Origin: Lyngbya sp. PCC 8106
Lineage (GTDB): Bacteria; Cyanobacteriota; Cyanobacteriia; Cyanobacteriales; Microcoleaceae
Direction of reading: 5' to 3'
Assembly (NCBI RefSeq): GCF_000169095.1
Contig: NZ_AAVU01000040.1
Coordinates: forward strand, 9,346-73,345
DNA length: 64,000 nt
Part shown: in pieces, positions 42,782-52,269 of the stretch
Position numbering within the stretch: position 1 is the first letter of the stretch
Layout: each line of letters starts with the position of its first letter
Notes under the pieces: generated by a model
What the model saw: the letters and a program-made list of their open reading frames with translations, nothing else
Databases searched by the model: none
What the model was told of the DNA's origin: nothing
Position numbers and translations under genes: made by a program

Positions 42782-42881
42782 ATAATCCCTATGAGGGATT
42801 GAAACAATGCCTTGTGAACCTACTGGCGTTCGTTGCTCTACCCTGCGTAATATCGCTAAAATCCCTATGAGGGATTGAAAC
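42782..42881 (+). CRISPR. Degenerate two-repeat mini-array (opposite orientation)
   Basis: The 3' 24 bases of the array repeat (ATAATCCCTATGAGGGATT, then GAAAC) occur at 42782-42805. A 26-base version with one mismatch (CTAAAATCCCT...) occurs at 42856-42881. Both keep the hairpin and the ATTGAAAC handle and have lost the first 11-13 bases. The 50 bases between form one spacer-like segment. Orientation is plus, opposite to the cas genes and main array. The second repeat ends one base before the cas3' stop codon. The sequence identity is direct; function as a crRNA-like regulatory RNA is inference. Confidence 0.85.
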
Positions 42882-42882
42882 C

Positions 42883-45066
42883 CTAAGCCATCCATATTTC
42901 ACCTCCCTGGCTTTTCAGCCAACTAGCTAACGTATCAATTAATAAAGCCGACTGTCCAAAGGCGATCGCATAGGGTGCGCTACCATGAATACTGTTGCGA
43001 TCGCTAATGGGATAAATTTGAAAGTGCATCGGTAGACGCAACCGCATCCTTACCTCAGCAACCGGAAACCGCAACACATAGCAAACCAACGCCTTTCGCT
43101 TCAGTCGCTTGTTAATTTCACCGATCCAATAATTCTCAGGTTGCCAAACTTCTATCCCTTTTAATATCTGAACATCCCAAGAGTCAGCCACCACCTGTAA
43201 ATCACCCGAATAAGTAAATTTCCAGTTCAATCGTTCCTCACGGTAACGCAACAATTTCATAAACCCTAAACAATATTCAAATCTACCTTTAGGAATGGGT
43301 GTTTCAGTACGATTGACGACTTCTTGACGTAATCTTTTAAATGCAACTTCTGTCATCGTTTCAATCTCCAGATGACTTAAAATTCCGGGTAAATCATAGG
43401 TTTTAAACCGATCCACTTCATTGGATTCTGTTAAATCATATAAACCGCATTGCAAGGCACTCGAACCTCGAAAACTCGCCGCTTCGTCAACAATTGGATT
43501 CCCCGTTTTGCGATCAAAATCATCTCGCCATTCTTCCCCTAACGCTTTAATTCTTCCTGCGACTTTTCCTAAACTGGTTTGAAAGACTTGCTGACAATCT
43601 TGCTTAAATTGTTGCTGACTGCCTTGATACTGCTGTTTAATGGTTTTATGACCTAATTTCCAACACAACATCACCGACTGAACTGCACCCCATTTTTGAT
43701 AATATCCTCGAAAGTCATTAATTTGGCGATACTTTTCTCGAATTTGGTCATAGAAGAAACAGCGATCATAAATATCATTGGGTTTTAAGGGAGATTCATC
43801 CCCTGAAAACAGGCGTTCAACGAGGAAGTTCGGGATTAAAGCATAGGCTGTAAATTGCTGAAATTTAATCTCTTCGACCTGGCGTTCATAGCCGCTATGT
43901 CTTCCCAGTCTTCCTAAGCGTTGAATGAAGTTCCCCGCATCGGCTGATTCAAAAATGAGGAGGTTAATTTTGAAGTCTACCCCGACATCAATTGTACTGG
44001 TTCCCAACACTAAATCTGCGGCAAGCGATCGCATTTTTTCGGCTTTCCCAGATAACCCGGTATTTTCCCCCACTGTTAACCCTTTGGGTTCAAATACATC
44101 GCGAAAAAATGGCACTAATCGTTTGACAGCAGCAATGGAATTGAGAATAATTGCGCCTTTACTACCGGGATGCTGTAAAAAGTGATCCAGAATGCGATCG
44201 CTATTTTCTTTTAACCAAGTTTCTGACGCGCCTGCGGTTGATTCTAGGGAAATAAAGTTAAGTTCAGTTTCTCGTAATATATTACGCCATCCTTGAGATT
44301 CTAACTGTTTAGACTCCTCAATTGAATTGGGAAATTGATACTTATTTTCTTCTAAAGGGTTAATCTGTTTAATCCGAAATCCGGCGAGAGTTAATTTTTC
44401 GGTTAACTGAGATTCTGGAGTAGCGGAGAGGAATACAAACTTTTTGTTGCGGTTGGTGTTTTTAATTAACAGCATCGTATTAATGACGCTAGAAATTTGA
44501 GGCGCAGAGAATACATGAAATTCATCAAAGATAAAAACATCAAAATCTTTATCTATTTTTCCCCAGAGTTTATCTGGACTATCTTTTGGCATTAGATAGG
44601 AACCTTGATGGAGGTAGTGAAACAGATCTGGGTTAGTTAAGAGGATTTCAGATTGACCTGAACGAGTAGCGATCGCCGCCGATTTTCTCAGCTTTTCATT
44701 CTCGGCATAAATTTCTAACTCTGCACTACTTAAACGGTTGACACGGGGTTCATATTTGGGTTTAAACTGTTCAATATATCCTTGAATTTGAATCTCTTGG
44801 TCGCGAGAAAGTTCATTCGTTGGATACAACCCAATTGCATAAAAATTGGTTGAAAGTGTTTCTAAATAAGCCGCTAAACTTTTGCCATCTCCGGTAAAAG
44901 CAGTATTCATAATCACGTCAATATTGGGATTACGGATTGCTTTGAGAGTTTCGACTTGATGCCACGTTAAACACCAACCGGGGGGAAGTTTGACATCTGA
45001 GGGAGTCTCGTCCGCCGGACAGGAATAAACGGGTTTGAGGGTAATTTTGTCATCGGACTTATCCAT
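42883..45066 (-). CDS. cas3: Type I-D helicase Cas3'
   Basis: DExH superfamily 2 helicase, 727 residues without an HD domain, as typical of type I-D. Walker A-like TAFTGDGKSLAAYLE (about 56-70), Walker B FDEFHVFSAPQ (DEFH), SATPESQL, and the C-terminal RecA domain with GASETWLKENSDRILDHFLQ and LGRLGRHSGYE (motif VI arginines). It unwinds and feeds DNA to Cas10d nuclease. First gene of the cas cluster, divergent from the WYL gene with 91 bases between. Confidence 0.95.
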   Translation of the reverse strand: MDKSDDKITLKPVYSCPADETPSDVKLPPGWCLTWHQVETLKAIRNPNIDVIMNTAFTGDGKSLAAYLETLSTNFYAIGLYPTNELSRDQEIQIQGYIEQFKPKYEPRVNRLSSAELEIYAENEKLRKSAAIATRSGQSEILLTNPDLFHYLHQGSYLMPKDSPDKLWGKIDKDFDVFIFDEFHVFSAPQISSVINTMLLIKNTNRNKKFVFLSATPESQLTEKLTLAGFRIKQINPLEENKYQFPNSIEESKQLESQGWRNILRETELNFISLESTAGASETWLKENSDRILDHFLQHPGSKGAIILNSIAAVKRLVPFFRDVFEPKGLTVGENTGLSGKAEKMRSLAADLVLGTSTIDVGVDFKINLLIFESADAGNFIQRLGRLGRHSGYERQVEEIKFQQFTAYALIPNFLVERLFSGDESPLKPNDIYDRCFFYDQIREKYRQINDFRGYYQKWGAVQSVMLCWKLGHKTIKQQYQGSQQQFKQDCQQVFQTSLGKVAGRIKALGEEWRDDFDRKTGNPIVDEAASFRGSSALQCGLYDLTESNEVDRFKTYDLPGILSHLEIETMTEVAFKRLRQEVVNRTETPIPKGRFEYCLGFMKLLRYREERLNWKFTYSGDLQVVADSWDVQILKGIEVWQPENYWIGEINKRLKRKALVCYVLRFPVAEVRMRLRLPMHFQIYPISDRNSIHGSAPYAIAFGQSALLIDTLASWLKSQGGEIWMA

Positions 45067-45157
45067 AAGTTGTGTCCGTAAGTTGTTGATATTGCCTATA
45101 ATATCGGTGAAAATAAAAGAGTGTCAAGAAAAATACAGAAAAAGTATACGGACAAAT
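45067..45157. promoter_or_regulatory. Divergent promoter region of cas3' and the WYL regulator
   Basis: Two perfect 8-base half-sites, TGTCCGTA (45073-45080) and TACGGACA (45147-45154), are arranged as an inverted repeat spanning almost the whole gap. A shorter palindrome GATATT...AATATC (45088-45105) contains TATAAT at 45097-45102. The arrangement fits an autoregulated operator bound by the divergent WYL regulator; the half-site spacing could permit looping. Confidence 0.6.
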
Positions 45158-46036
45158 ATGAGTCGTAAAGGTCAATCAATTACGTTGTCAGTTTCAGAAC
45201 GAGACAAAGCCGAACTTGAAGCCCTGGCGTTGGAGTATGGGATGACGTGGGGTGAACGCCCAAATATCTCGAAGTTAGTGGAAGCGATCGCCCGTCACAA
45301 ACTGCTGATCACCGCAAATAACGATTGGTCACCCGAACGGATCAAAGCTTTGGATACTGCGAGGTTAGCATTAATGGATGCGGGAAAAATGGAAGAAGCA
45401 GTTGCAATTGCCCAATTGTTGTGCGATCGCAGTGAACTGACGATTCCGTTTCGGACTGAAATTGAACGTTTTCTGAATAACCCTCAACCCGCTTGGCGAC
45501 AAAAGATAGATAATCTGATTCACCGTCAGCAACCTTTTCAGTTATCCTATCGGGATGCCGCAGAACGTCAGTGGACTTATACCATTTTACACGCCCGAAT
45601 TATGCCGATTGAAAAACGCGAATATTTAGTCTGTCGTTGTCAGGAATCGGAGGGAAATCGGGATGTTGAAGAACTGCGGCATAATTGGTCATTACGATTA
45701 GATCGGATTCAAGATGCAGCAGTCATTTCTATCGATAAAGTTTGGATGTCTGACTTAGAACGGTTAGCTGTTGAGTTTCAAGTCTATCAAGGATTAGCGT
45801 TTAGTTACCAACGTAAACTGGATGATACTTTTGTCAGTGAAATTGAAGGTAAACCCCGAACAAGAAAAGTGGTGAGAAATATTTTTAGTAGTTTTTGGTT
45901 TCTTCGGGAAATTGCACCGTATTATGAAGATTGTCAAGTAATTTCTCCAGATAGTATCCGTCAACGAATACAGCAAAAATTACTCTTAGCTTGTCAGAAT
46001 TATGATCTAGAAAATGGGAAAACGCCCAACAATTAA
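45158..46036 (+). CDS. WYL-domain transcriptional regulator of the CRISPR-Cas locus
   Basis: ATG 45158 gives MSRKGQSITLSVSERDKAEL at the N-terminus, a ribbon/HTH-type DNA-binding start (ISKLVEAIARHKLLI). The middle and C-terminal part (QPFQLSYRDAAERQWTYTIL, then YLVCRCQESEGNRD and HNWSLRLDRIQDA) is the WYL sensor domain. A homologue beside the Synechocystis type I-D locus, Sll7009, is reported to down-regulate its CRISPR. 292 residues. The 41 in-frame codons upstream are rejected because they overlap the cas3' gene. A terminator follows the stop. Confidence 0.88.
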   Translation: MSRKGQSITLSVSERDKAELEALALEYGMTWGERPNISKLVEAIARHKLLITANNDWSPERIKALDTARLALMDAGKMEEAVAIAQLLCDRSELTIPFRTEIERFLNNPQPAWRQKIDNLIHRQQPFQLSYRDAAERQWTYTILHARIMPIEKREYLVCRCQESEGNRDVEELRHNWSLRLDRIQDAAVISIDKVWMSDLERLAVEFQVYQGLAFSYQRKLDDTFVSEIEGKPRTRKVVRNIFSSFWFLREIAPYYEDCQVISPDSIRQRIQQKLLLACQNYDLENGKTPNN

Positions 46037-46050
46037 GTTGAGCATTTTTT
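46024..46050 (+). terminator. Rho-independent terminator of the WYL gene
   Basis: GCCCAAC (46024) and GTTGAGC (46037) pair with one mismatch and are followed by ATTTTTT; the stem overlaps the stop codon. Confidence 0.55.
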
Positions 46051-46105
46051 GTCCGGGCTTCGTAAACTATTTCTAGGTATTCTCGTTGAAGAACGTTTAT
46101 TTTTT

Positions 46106-47929
46106 CTATTTTTTCTGGGCTGCGGGTTTGGGTTTGGGCGGCCCGAAATAACCTTTAAAAATCTCGTGGGCAATGGGGGCGGCAGACACTGAACCATAAC
46201 CCCCTGCTTCGACGGCAACCGCGATCGCAATTTCTGGTTTATCCGCCGGCCCAAACGCGATATACATAGAATTATCGGGTTTTCCAGGGATTTCTACCGT
46301 CCCTGTTTTTCCGCCCGTTAAAGGAATAGAACCATCATTTAAACGGCGTCCGGTTCCTTCTTTAACCACAGAAATTAACCCTTGACGAATCACATTTAAT
46401 GTAGCCGGAGAAATCGAGGTTTTTACCCGTTCGGTTTCCGGTGTATTGGTTTGAGAAGCCAGTAAATGAGGTTGAACTCGCCATCCCCCATTAGCAACTG
46501 TTGCCGTCATCACCGCCAATTCTAACGGCGTTACTAATACTAATCCCTGACCAATTGACATCGAAACCGTATCCCCAACATACCAGGGTTCACCATAGTT
46601 TTGTTCCTTTTCAGCCGGTGTCGGAATTTGACCGTGATTTCCACTATCAAGTCCTAAAAGATCTAAATCAATTGAACCGCCAATCCCTAATTCTCGACCC
46701 CATTTTGAAATTTGTTCGGGGCCTGCTTTCATCCCCACTTGATAGAAAAAAGTGTTACTACTAACGGTTAATGCTTTTTGAAATCCAATTACCCCATACC
46801 CTGCATTATTGTATTCGTGGAAAGAAGTATTCCCCACAGTAATCGCCGCCGAAGTCATTAATGTAGAATTGGGTTTAAACTTACCCGACTCGATCCCGGC
46901 AGTGGCGGTAACAACTTTAAAGGTACTTCCAGGCGGATACCCTTGCATGGCGCGATTAAGAAGCGGATTTTCTGACCCTTGCAGTTGATTCCATTCTTTT
47001 GCTGTTAACTGACGAGTAAACTGGTTTGGATTGTAATTTGGACTACTAGCCATCACTAAAATCGCCCCGGTTCTGACATCAATTGCCACAGCCGCCCCCC
47101 GTCGATCGCCTAATTTTTCCTCGGCTATTTTCTGTAATTTATAGTCGAGAGTCAGTTGAACAGACTTTCCTGAAACGGGTGATTGTAAGCCTAATTCTTG
47201 AATTTCATTTCCTTTGGCATCAACTTCGACTAAACGATTTCCCCAAACCCCTTCTAACTCAGAATTAGCTTTGTATTCAACTCCGCTTTTCCCGACAATC
47301 ATTCCCATTGGATAATCGGAATTTGCCTTCAATTCATCCAGTGTAGCTTCTCCGATGTATCCTAAAAGATGGGAGGCTAAATTATTATTGGGATAAGAAC
47401 GTCTAGACTCACCGCGAATTTCAATCCCTCTTGATTTGCCCATTTCTTCTGCTAAGGCGACGAACATGGAAGGATTGATATCTTGATAAATTCGCACAGG
47501 AAGCCGAGAACGATATCCGGCTTTTTCGAGTTGTTCTAAAATTTTGGTTTCGGGAATTTTGAGTATTCCACCTAACTGTTTAGCGGTTTTTTGCCATTGT
47601 TCGGGGGATTGTTCTTGAGGCCATAAAAAAACGGAACGGGATAAACGACTGGTGGCGAGAACTTCTCCTTTGCGATCAATGATTTCACCCCGTTTAGCGG
47701 GAACTGATGCCAGACGTAGACGATTTGTTTCTGCCCAAAGTCGATTATATTCTCCTTGAAGAATTTGAAGTTTGGCAAGTTGAATCCCATAGACACTCAT
47801 TAAACCACTAATTACCAATAGTAGAATAATCCCTTTGTGGAAACGGGAACGTCTGACGGTGGAATGATGTACCTCTGGGGCAGTGGTTACATATTTGGGT
47901 TGATAGTCAAATAAGGTTTCGGTTGTCAT
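46106..47929 (-). CDS. mrdA: Penicillin-binding protein 2 (transpeptidase)
   Basis: Class B PBP of the elongation machinery. Membrane anchor (GIILLLVISGLMSVYGIQLA, about 33-52), dimerisation domain with RGEIIDRKGEVLATS, transpeptidase active site PPGSTFKVV (STFK), SSNTFFYQVG (SxN) and TGGKTGTVEIPG (KTG). 607 residues fits MrdA. The C-terminal tail PPKPKPAAQKK is a Pro-rich extension. The MrdB/RodA partner is not in the window. Monocistronic, converging on the WYL gene. Confidence 0.95.
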   Translation of the reverse strand: MTTETLFDYQPKYVTTAPEVHHSTVRRSRFHKGIILLLVISGLMSVYGIQLAKLQILQGEYNRLWAETNRLRLASVPAKRGEIIDRKGEVLATSRLSRSVFLWPQEQSPEQWQKTAKQLGGILKIPETKILEQLEKAGYRSRLPVRIYQDINPSMFVALAEEMGKSRGIEIRGESRRSYPNNNLASHLLGYIGEATLDELKANSDYPMGMIVGKSGVEYKANSELEGVWGNRLVEVDAKGNEIQELGLQSPVSGKSVQLTLDYKLQKIAEEKLGDRRGAAVAIDVRTGAILVMASSPNYNPNQFTRQLTAKEWNQLQGSENPLLNRAMQGYPPGSTFKVVTATAGIESGKFKPNSTLMTSAAITVGNTSFHEYNNAGYGVIGFQKALTVSSNTFFYQVGMKAGPEQISKWGRELGIGGSIDLDLLGLDSGNHGQIPTPAEKEQNYGEPWYVGDTVSMSIGQGLVLVTPLELAVMTATVANGGWRVQPHLLASQTNTPETERVKTSISPATLNVIRQGLISVVKEGTGRRLNDGSIPLTGGKTGTVEIPGKPDNSMYIAFGPADKPEIAIAVAVEAGGYGSVSAAPIAHEIFKGYFGPPKPKPAAQKK

Positions 47930-48386
47930 AGGAATTACATTAGTGTATTATTTATTATTCCCGATGAAGGGAGGTCAAAATCCGGATAATATGATGAATA
48001 ATCTAGAAGGTGAACCCGGAAAAAGCAAGGAGTGTAGGTATCTTTTTGGTGAATTATTAACGGAATTCCAAGCTTTAATACGTTCAACCTGTGGGAGTTA
48101 GCCGGGGTCAAGATTAAACCATTTTGTAACCCTTGATTTGGGGGTTTAATGAAGCTATCAACCTATTGTTCTGATGTTTGGCGATGCTGTTATCAAAGCA
48201 GATAGGGAATACAAGGGGTTCTAGATTATCAATCGGATGAGAGGGAAATTAAAGCGGATATTTAGATCGTTTTAATTCATCTACCCATTTTATTTTGTCT
48301 GGAGTGCTTCCCTATTTCTAAAGACGTTAGATTTTGCTTGGAAGTTCCTCAAAAAATGCTTGATTGTTGAACTGATATTTCTCTTT
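47930..48386. other. Non-coding stretch between mrdA and nanE
   Basis: 457 bases without a credible gene. The right part contains a perfect 8-base inverted repeat ATTAAACC (48113-48120) and GGTTTAAT (48143-48150). The left part, next to the mrdA start, should hold its promoter. A small RNA is possible but no known family is recognised. Confidence 0.4.
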
Positions 48387-49088
48387 TTATGATCCGAATG
48401 TTTTCACCTCCATTAAAGCCGTTTGATAATTTTTGACTTGAATATCTATTCCCGTAATTGCTGTCCCGACAACAACGGCATAAGCCCCTAATTCAATTGC
48501 TTTTTGGGCTTGTTGAGGTGAAGAAATTCCGCCTTCACAAATGACCGGAACTTCTAGTTTTTTGACCATATTTTCCAGCAATTTAAAGCCGGGAGGAGTA
48601 TAAGTTTCTGTGTCTTTTGTATACCCATAAAGTGTTGTTCCGACAAAATCTGCACCCGCTTTAACGGCTGCTATCGCGACTTCTAGGGTGTCTACATCTG
48701 CCATAACCTGTTTACCTAATTCTTGCTGAATTTGAGGAATCAGGGTGTTTATTGTTTCTCCGTTGGGACGATTTCTTAATGTCGCATCTATAGCAATAAT
48801 ATCAGCCCCCGCCTCGGCGATCGCAATTGCATCTGCAAACTGAGGGGTGATATAAACTTCAAAACCGGGAATTGATTGTTTCCACAGTCCAATAATTGGT
48901 TGTGTTATCCGTTCCCGCACGGCTTTGATATGATCGGGTGTATCAACTCGGACTCCGACTGCACCTTGATTAATCGCCGCTTTTGCCATTGCTGCAATTA
49001 TAATCGGATCATGCAAGGGAGAGTCAACAGGTGCTTGACAAGAAACAATCAAAGATTGAGGTGGAATAAGATTTTGATCATGGGTCAT
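48387..49088 (-). CDS. nanE: N-acetylmannosamine-6-phosphate 2-epimerase NanE
   Basis: TIM-barrel protein of the NanE family, 233 residues: SLIVSCQAPVDSPLHDP, AAINQGAVGVRVDTPDHIKA, YITPQFADAIAIAEAGADII (with AIDATLRNRP), VMADVDTLEVAIAAVKAGAD and VICEGGISSPQQAQKAIELG. It interconverts ManNAc-6-P and GlcNAc-6-P in amino-sugar catabolism and recycling. No kinase or isomerase genes are adjacent, so the pathway here may be cell-wall sugar recycling. Confidence 0.92.
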   Translation of the reverse strand: MTHDQNLIPPQSLIVSCQAPVDSPLHDPIIIAAMAKAAINQGAVGVRVDTPDHIKAVRERITQPIIGLWKQSIPGFEVYITPQFADAIAIAEAGADIIAIDATLRNRPNGETINTLIPQIQQELGKQVMADVDTLEVAIAAVKAGADFVGTTLYGYTKDTETYTPPGFKLLENMVKKLEVPVICEGGISSPQQAQKAIELGAYAVVVGTAITGIDIQVKNYQTALMEVKTFGS

Positions 49089-49263
49089 TGTAAATATGAG
49101 CTGGTTTTTGCTATATATTCTATAATCTAACGGAGAATCGTTAAAAAGGGTTTAACCTTTTTTTGATATTTTATATTTCTTAATTTTTGATCATTGATAC
49201 AATTTAAGGACACCCAGATGATGTCCCTACAAAGTGTTCATGTTGAGATTGTCTAATTTTAGG

Positions 49264-50058
49264 TTAGATTTCAGCCGGGGCTGTTTTTTTGCGAAGACTC
49301 AGTTTGGGTAACAGCGCATATTTAAGAGTATAACCGAAATAGGTGAATAAAATAATAATAACTGCACCAATTCCGACTGGACTAGGTATCCAAAACAGGG
49401 CTTCTAACTGGTTTACTTCTCCGGGTTTTAGTGTCCAAACCAGTTGACCATTTTGTTTAGAAGTTACAGCTAGAGGTTTGGGGTGGTCTGGGTTGATCCC
49501 ATCAGATTCCACGAGTTTTGCACCCCAAGGTGTATCTAAACTAAACTGTAATTCTAGCAATTCTCCCGAACCAATCAAAACCTGTTCTTGGGTTGTCAGT
49601 AACGCCAGCGATCGCAAATCTAATTCTAAACTTAAATGATTTCGCAAAACAAAGATAAAATTATTTTGCGTTAGATCTAAATTCGATGAAAATTGAGGTA
49701 AATTATCTTCAATTTGATCTTTGAACTTTCCCTTTTGATCGGGACTAATCGGATTAAAAAACTGTTCAAACTTTTCTTCTAAATCTGCCCCATTATTAAA
49801 CGGAATCGTCACTAAAATTTCTCGATCTGAGACTCGCTGTGTTCGTCCCTGAACCCTTCTAACCCGTTGTTTGAGACTGCTTACCCACTCATTAACACCA
49901 TCCCGACTAAAGCCTGTTAAGCGTTCCGATAGCTGTATTGTTTGCTGAATGGTTCCGTGAGTTTGGCTATCAAATTCTATCCCGACATCGTATTCAACAC
50001 ACCCCGTTAATAACAAACAGGTTAGAAAAACGATGAATAGCGTTCGGATCGTTTTCAT
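49264..50058 (-). CDS. DUF3153 lipoprotein
   Basis: Signal peptide with lipobox LLLTGCVEYDVG (Cys about 20), a body of beta-rich sequence (RVSDREILVTIPFNNGADLE) and one C-terminal membrane span (SPVGIGAVIIILFTYFGYTL). This matches the cyanobacterial DUF3153 family, function unknown. 264 residues. It lies 58 bases downstream of the TldE/PmbA-like gene. Confidence 0.85.
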   Translation of the reverse strand: MKTIRTLFIVFLTCLLLTGCVEYDVGIEFDSQTHGTIQQTIQLSERLTGFSRDGVNEWVSSLKQRVRRVQGRTQRVSDREILVTIPFNNGADLEEKFEQFFNPISPDQKGKFKDQIEDNLPQFSSNLDLTQNNFIFVLRNHLSLELDLRSLALLTTQEQVLIGSGELLELQFSLDTPWGAKLVESDGINPDHPKPLAVTSKQNGQLVWTLKPGEVNQLEALFWIPSPVGIGAVIIILFTYFGYTLKYALLPKLSLRKKTAPAEI

Positions 50059-50116
50059 AATTCAACTCTCAACTTAGACAGTTTATGGCAATCTTTGAAC
50101 AGTTTTAATACCCAAT

Positions 50117-51421
50117 TTATTTCCGGGCGGCAACTCCCAACTGATTAAACAACATACTGGGAACATAAGAACTTCCGCCTAACCATTCCGGGCGATCGCT
50201 TAAATCTCCTAATTGTTTAAAGGCTTCAAAAATGTTACCTGCTACCATTGTATTCTTCAAACGGCCGACTATTTTACCTTTTTCGACTTTATAACCTAAA
50301 TCCAAATTGACTGAAAATTCTCCAGCGAGTTGATTTGACTGACCCGCCCCCAACACTTGATCAACGATTAATCCTTCGTCCATACTAGCAATTAAATCGT
50401 CTGTAGAAGTGCTTCCTGGGGCGATACAAAGATTCACTAAAGAAGGCCCAGGACGGGATAATCCACCGCGAAAACCATTTCCAGTCGGCTGAACTTGACC
50501 GCGAACTGCCCACTTTCTATCCCAATAAAACCCTTGAACGGTGCCGTTGTCAATTAAAGTTTTAGAAGTTGTCGGAGTTCCTTCGTCATCAAAGTCACAA
50601 GCACCCGGCCCAAACTGAGGATCTTCTGATAAACTAAAGCGAGGATCAAATAGTGTTTGACCCAGTTTATCACTGAGAGGCGAGGATTTCTGAACAACAG
50701 TTTGACCGGATAACACGGTTTTAAACAACCGCCCTAACACCATCGCTACCGCCCTGGGAGTAAATAAAACGGGAAAAGAACCACTAGAAATCGTTGCTTT
50801 TTGTTCGGCGAGACGGTATTTTTGAATTAAATCTTCGACTAGGCGATCGCTTTCAATTAGTCTATCTCGGGCAATATCATAGGTGTAAATTTCGAGAAAA
50901 TCTTCACCGCGAACCAGATTTCCGCCCAAACTTCCGCTTAAAATTTGACTGGATTGTTCGGCAAAAACGTCTTGGCTAGTGGCAATTTGTACAACTTGAG
51001 TGCGAACATGAAAGTCAACATTCACCAGAATTTCTGAATTGTAGTGATGAATTTGATCGATTAACGAGTGACCCAATTCTACAAGTTCTTGAGTTGTGGG
51101 GGGAGTGTAGGATGTTTTGGGGCTAGAATGATGATAATTTGCTGCAAATTCAAATTCTACCGGATCACCAATTTCTGCGGTTTGAATGGCTGCATCGATC
51201 AGATCATCAAGTCGGGTTAAATCAGTTGAACTAGCAAATCCTAATTTCCCATTATGAATCACTCGTAAAGCGACGCCTTGTTTGGCTTTGGTTTGTAGGG
51301 ATTTGAGGCGATTATTTTCAAACTCAATCGGTGTATCTTGAGAGGAGAGAAAATAGACCTCAGCCGCATCGACTTTTTGAGTTGCCTGTCCTAATAGTTG
51401 CTCTAGAAGTAAGTTTACCAT
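50117..51421 (-). CDS. TldE/PmbA-like metalloprotease-family protein
   Basis: 434 residues: AEVYFLSSQDTPIEFENNRL, LRVIHNGKLGFASSTDLTRL, GSFPVLFTPRAVAMVLGRLF, GPGACDFDDEGTPTTSKTLI, GAGQSNQLAGEFSVNLDLGY. The metal-binding HExxxH motif of TldD is absent, so it is TldE/PmbA-like, the partner subunit of the TldD/E peptide protease. No tldD is adjacent. Confidence 0.9.
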   Translation of the reverse strand: MVNLLLEQLLGQATQKVDAAEVYFLSSQDTPIEFENNRLKSLQTKAKQGVALRVIHNGKLGFASSTDLTRLDDLIDAAIQTAEIGDPVEFEFAANYHHSSPKTSYTPPTTQELVELGHSLIDQIHHYNSEILVNVDFHVRTQVVQIATSQDVFAEQSSQILSGSLGGNLVRGEDFLEIYTYDIARDRLIESDRLVEDLIQKYRLAEQKATISSGSFPVLFTPRAVAMVLGRLFKTVLSGQTVVQKSSPLSDKLGQTLFDPRFSLSEDPQFGPGACDFDDEGTPTTSKTLIDNGTVQGFYWDRKWAVRGQVQPTGNGFRGGLSRPGPSLVNLCIAPGSTSTDDLIASMDEGLIVDQVLGAGQSNQLAGEFSVNLDLGYKVEKGKIVGRLKNTMVAGNIFEAFKQLGDLSDRPEWLGGSSYVPSMLFNQLGVAARK

Positions 51422-51496
51422 AATATTATTTTTGAAAGTTGCGGTTGGTCGGTTTATCGTTAGACTTTAGCCAATTTCCTCATTTTAGATCGGAAA

Positions 51497-51994
51497 TTAT
51501 TCCCAAGTCATTGTCCATTGCGTTTCGTTAATCTCGGCTAAAATTTCATCAGGATAAAGAATTCCAGTGTTTGTTTTTTCCGCCAGAATATGAAGTTCTA
51601 TTCCTTCGGAGGGTTCTAACGCTTTTAATGAAGATTCAGTGGCTACCCGCATCGGTACAAAAAATTGATCTCCTGAATCTAAAGCTGGATCAACATATCG
51701 TAAAAAATTCATTTCAACGACGGGATCACAAAGTAAAATCAAAACTCTCACCAACTCAATAGAATTTTGGGGATTTTGACTGTTTTCAGGTGAGAAAGTT
51801 TGCACTTGAAAGGTGTCCATTTTTTCATCAAACCACTGTTGATAATCTTCACCTGGCCCCCATTGGGGATAATCACATTCAATATCGGCGACTCCATATC
51901 CTTTAATCTGATGGGGATGAACCCATAAACGATTAAATAAACGGTACATCGGAACTTTTTTATAGATTTCTTTGATTAAGAGTTTAGAATTCAT
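51497..51994 (-). CDS. Conserved cyanobacterial hypothetical protein
   Basis: 165 residues without recognised domain; acidic, soluble, ending WTMTWE. The first 15 residues (MNSKLLIKEIYKKVP) may be an extension, with MYRLFNRLWVHPHQIKGYGV the conserved start. Lies 76 bases upstream of the TldE-like gene on the same strand. Confidence 0.65.
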   Translation of the reverse strand: MNSKLLIKEIYKKVPMYRLFNRLWVHPHQIKGYGVADIECDYPQWGPGEDYQQWFDEKMDTFQVQTFSPENSQNPQNSIELVRVLILLCDPVVEMNFLRYVDPALDSGDQFFVPMRVATESSLKALEPSEGIELHILAEKTNTGILYPDEILAEINETQWTMTWE

Positions 51995-52269
51995 TAGCGC
52001 AAGAAAATAATCAAGAGGTTAAGTCGAAAAATGGTGCGACGAAAAGCCCAAAAAACATTCAGTACAGGAGTCAGAATTTCCCCCAGAGAAAACTTCAAAA
52101 AATTAAAGCATTTCCGATTGCCTGAAGTTTCCCTTTTCCGGTAAACTAAATAAAGTATGAGTAATCTAACCGGATTTTAACTCAACTTCAATCACTCCGT
52201 TACCTTTCACTTGAATATTGAATCACAAAATTAGAGTGTAGGGTAAACTCAAACTGGATTTTGAACGTT

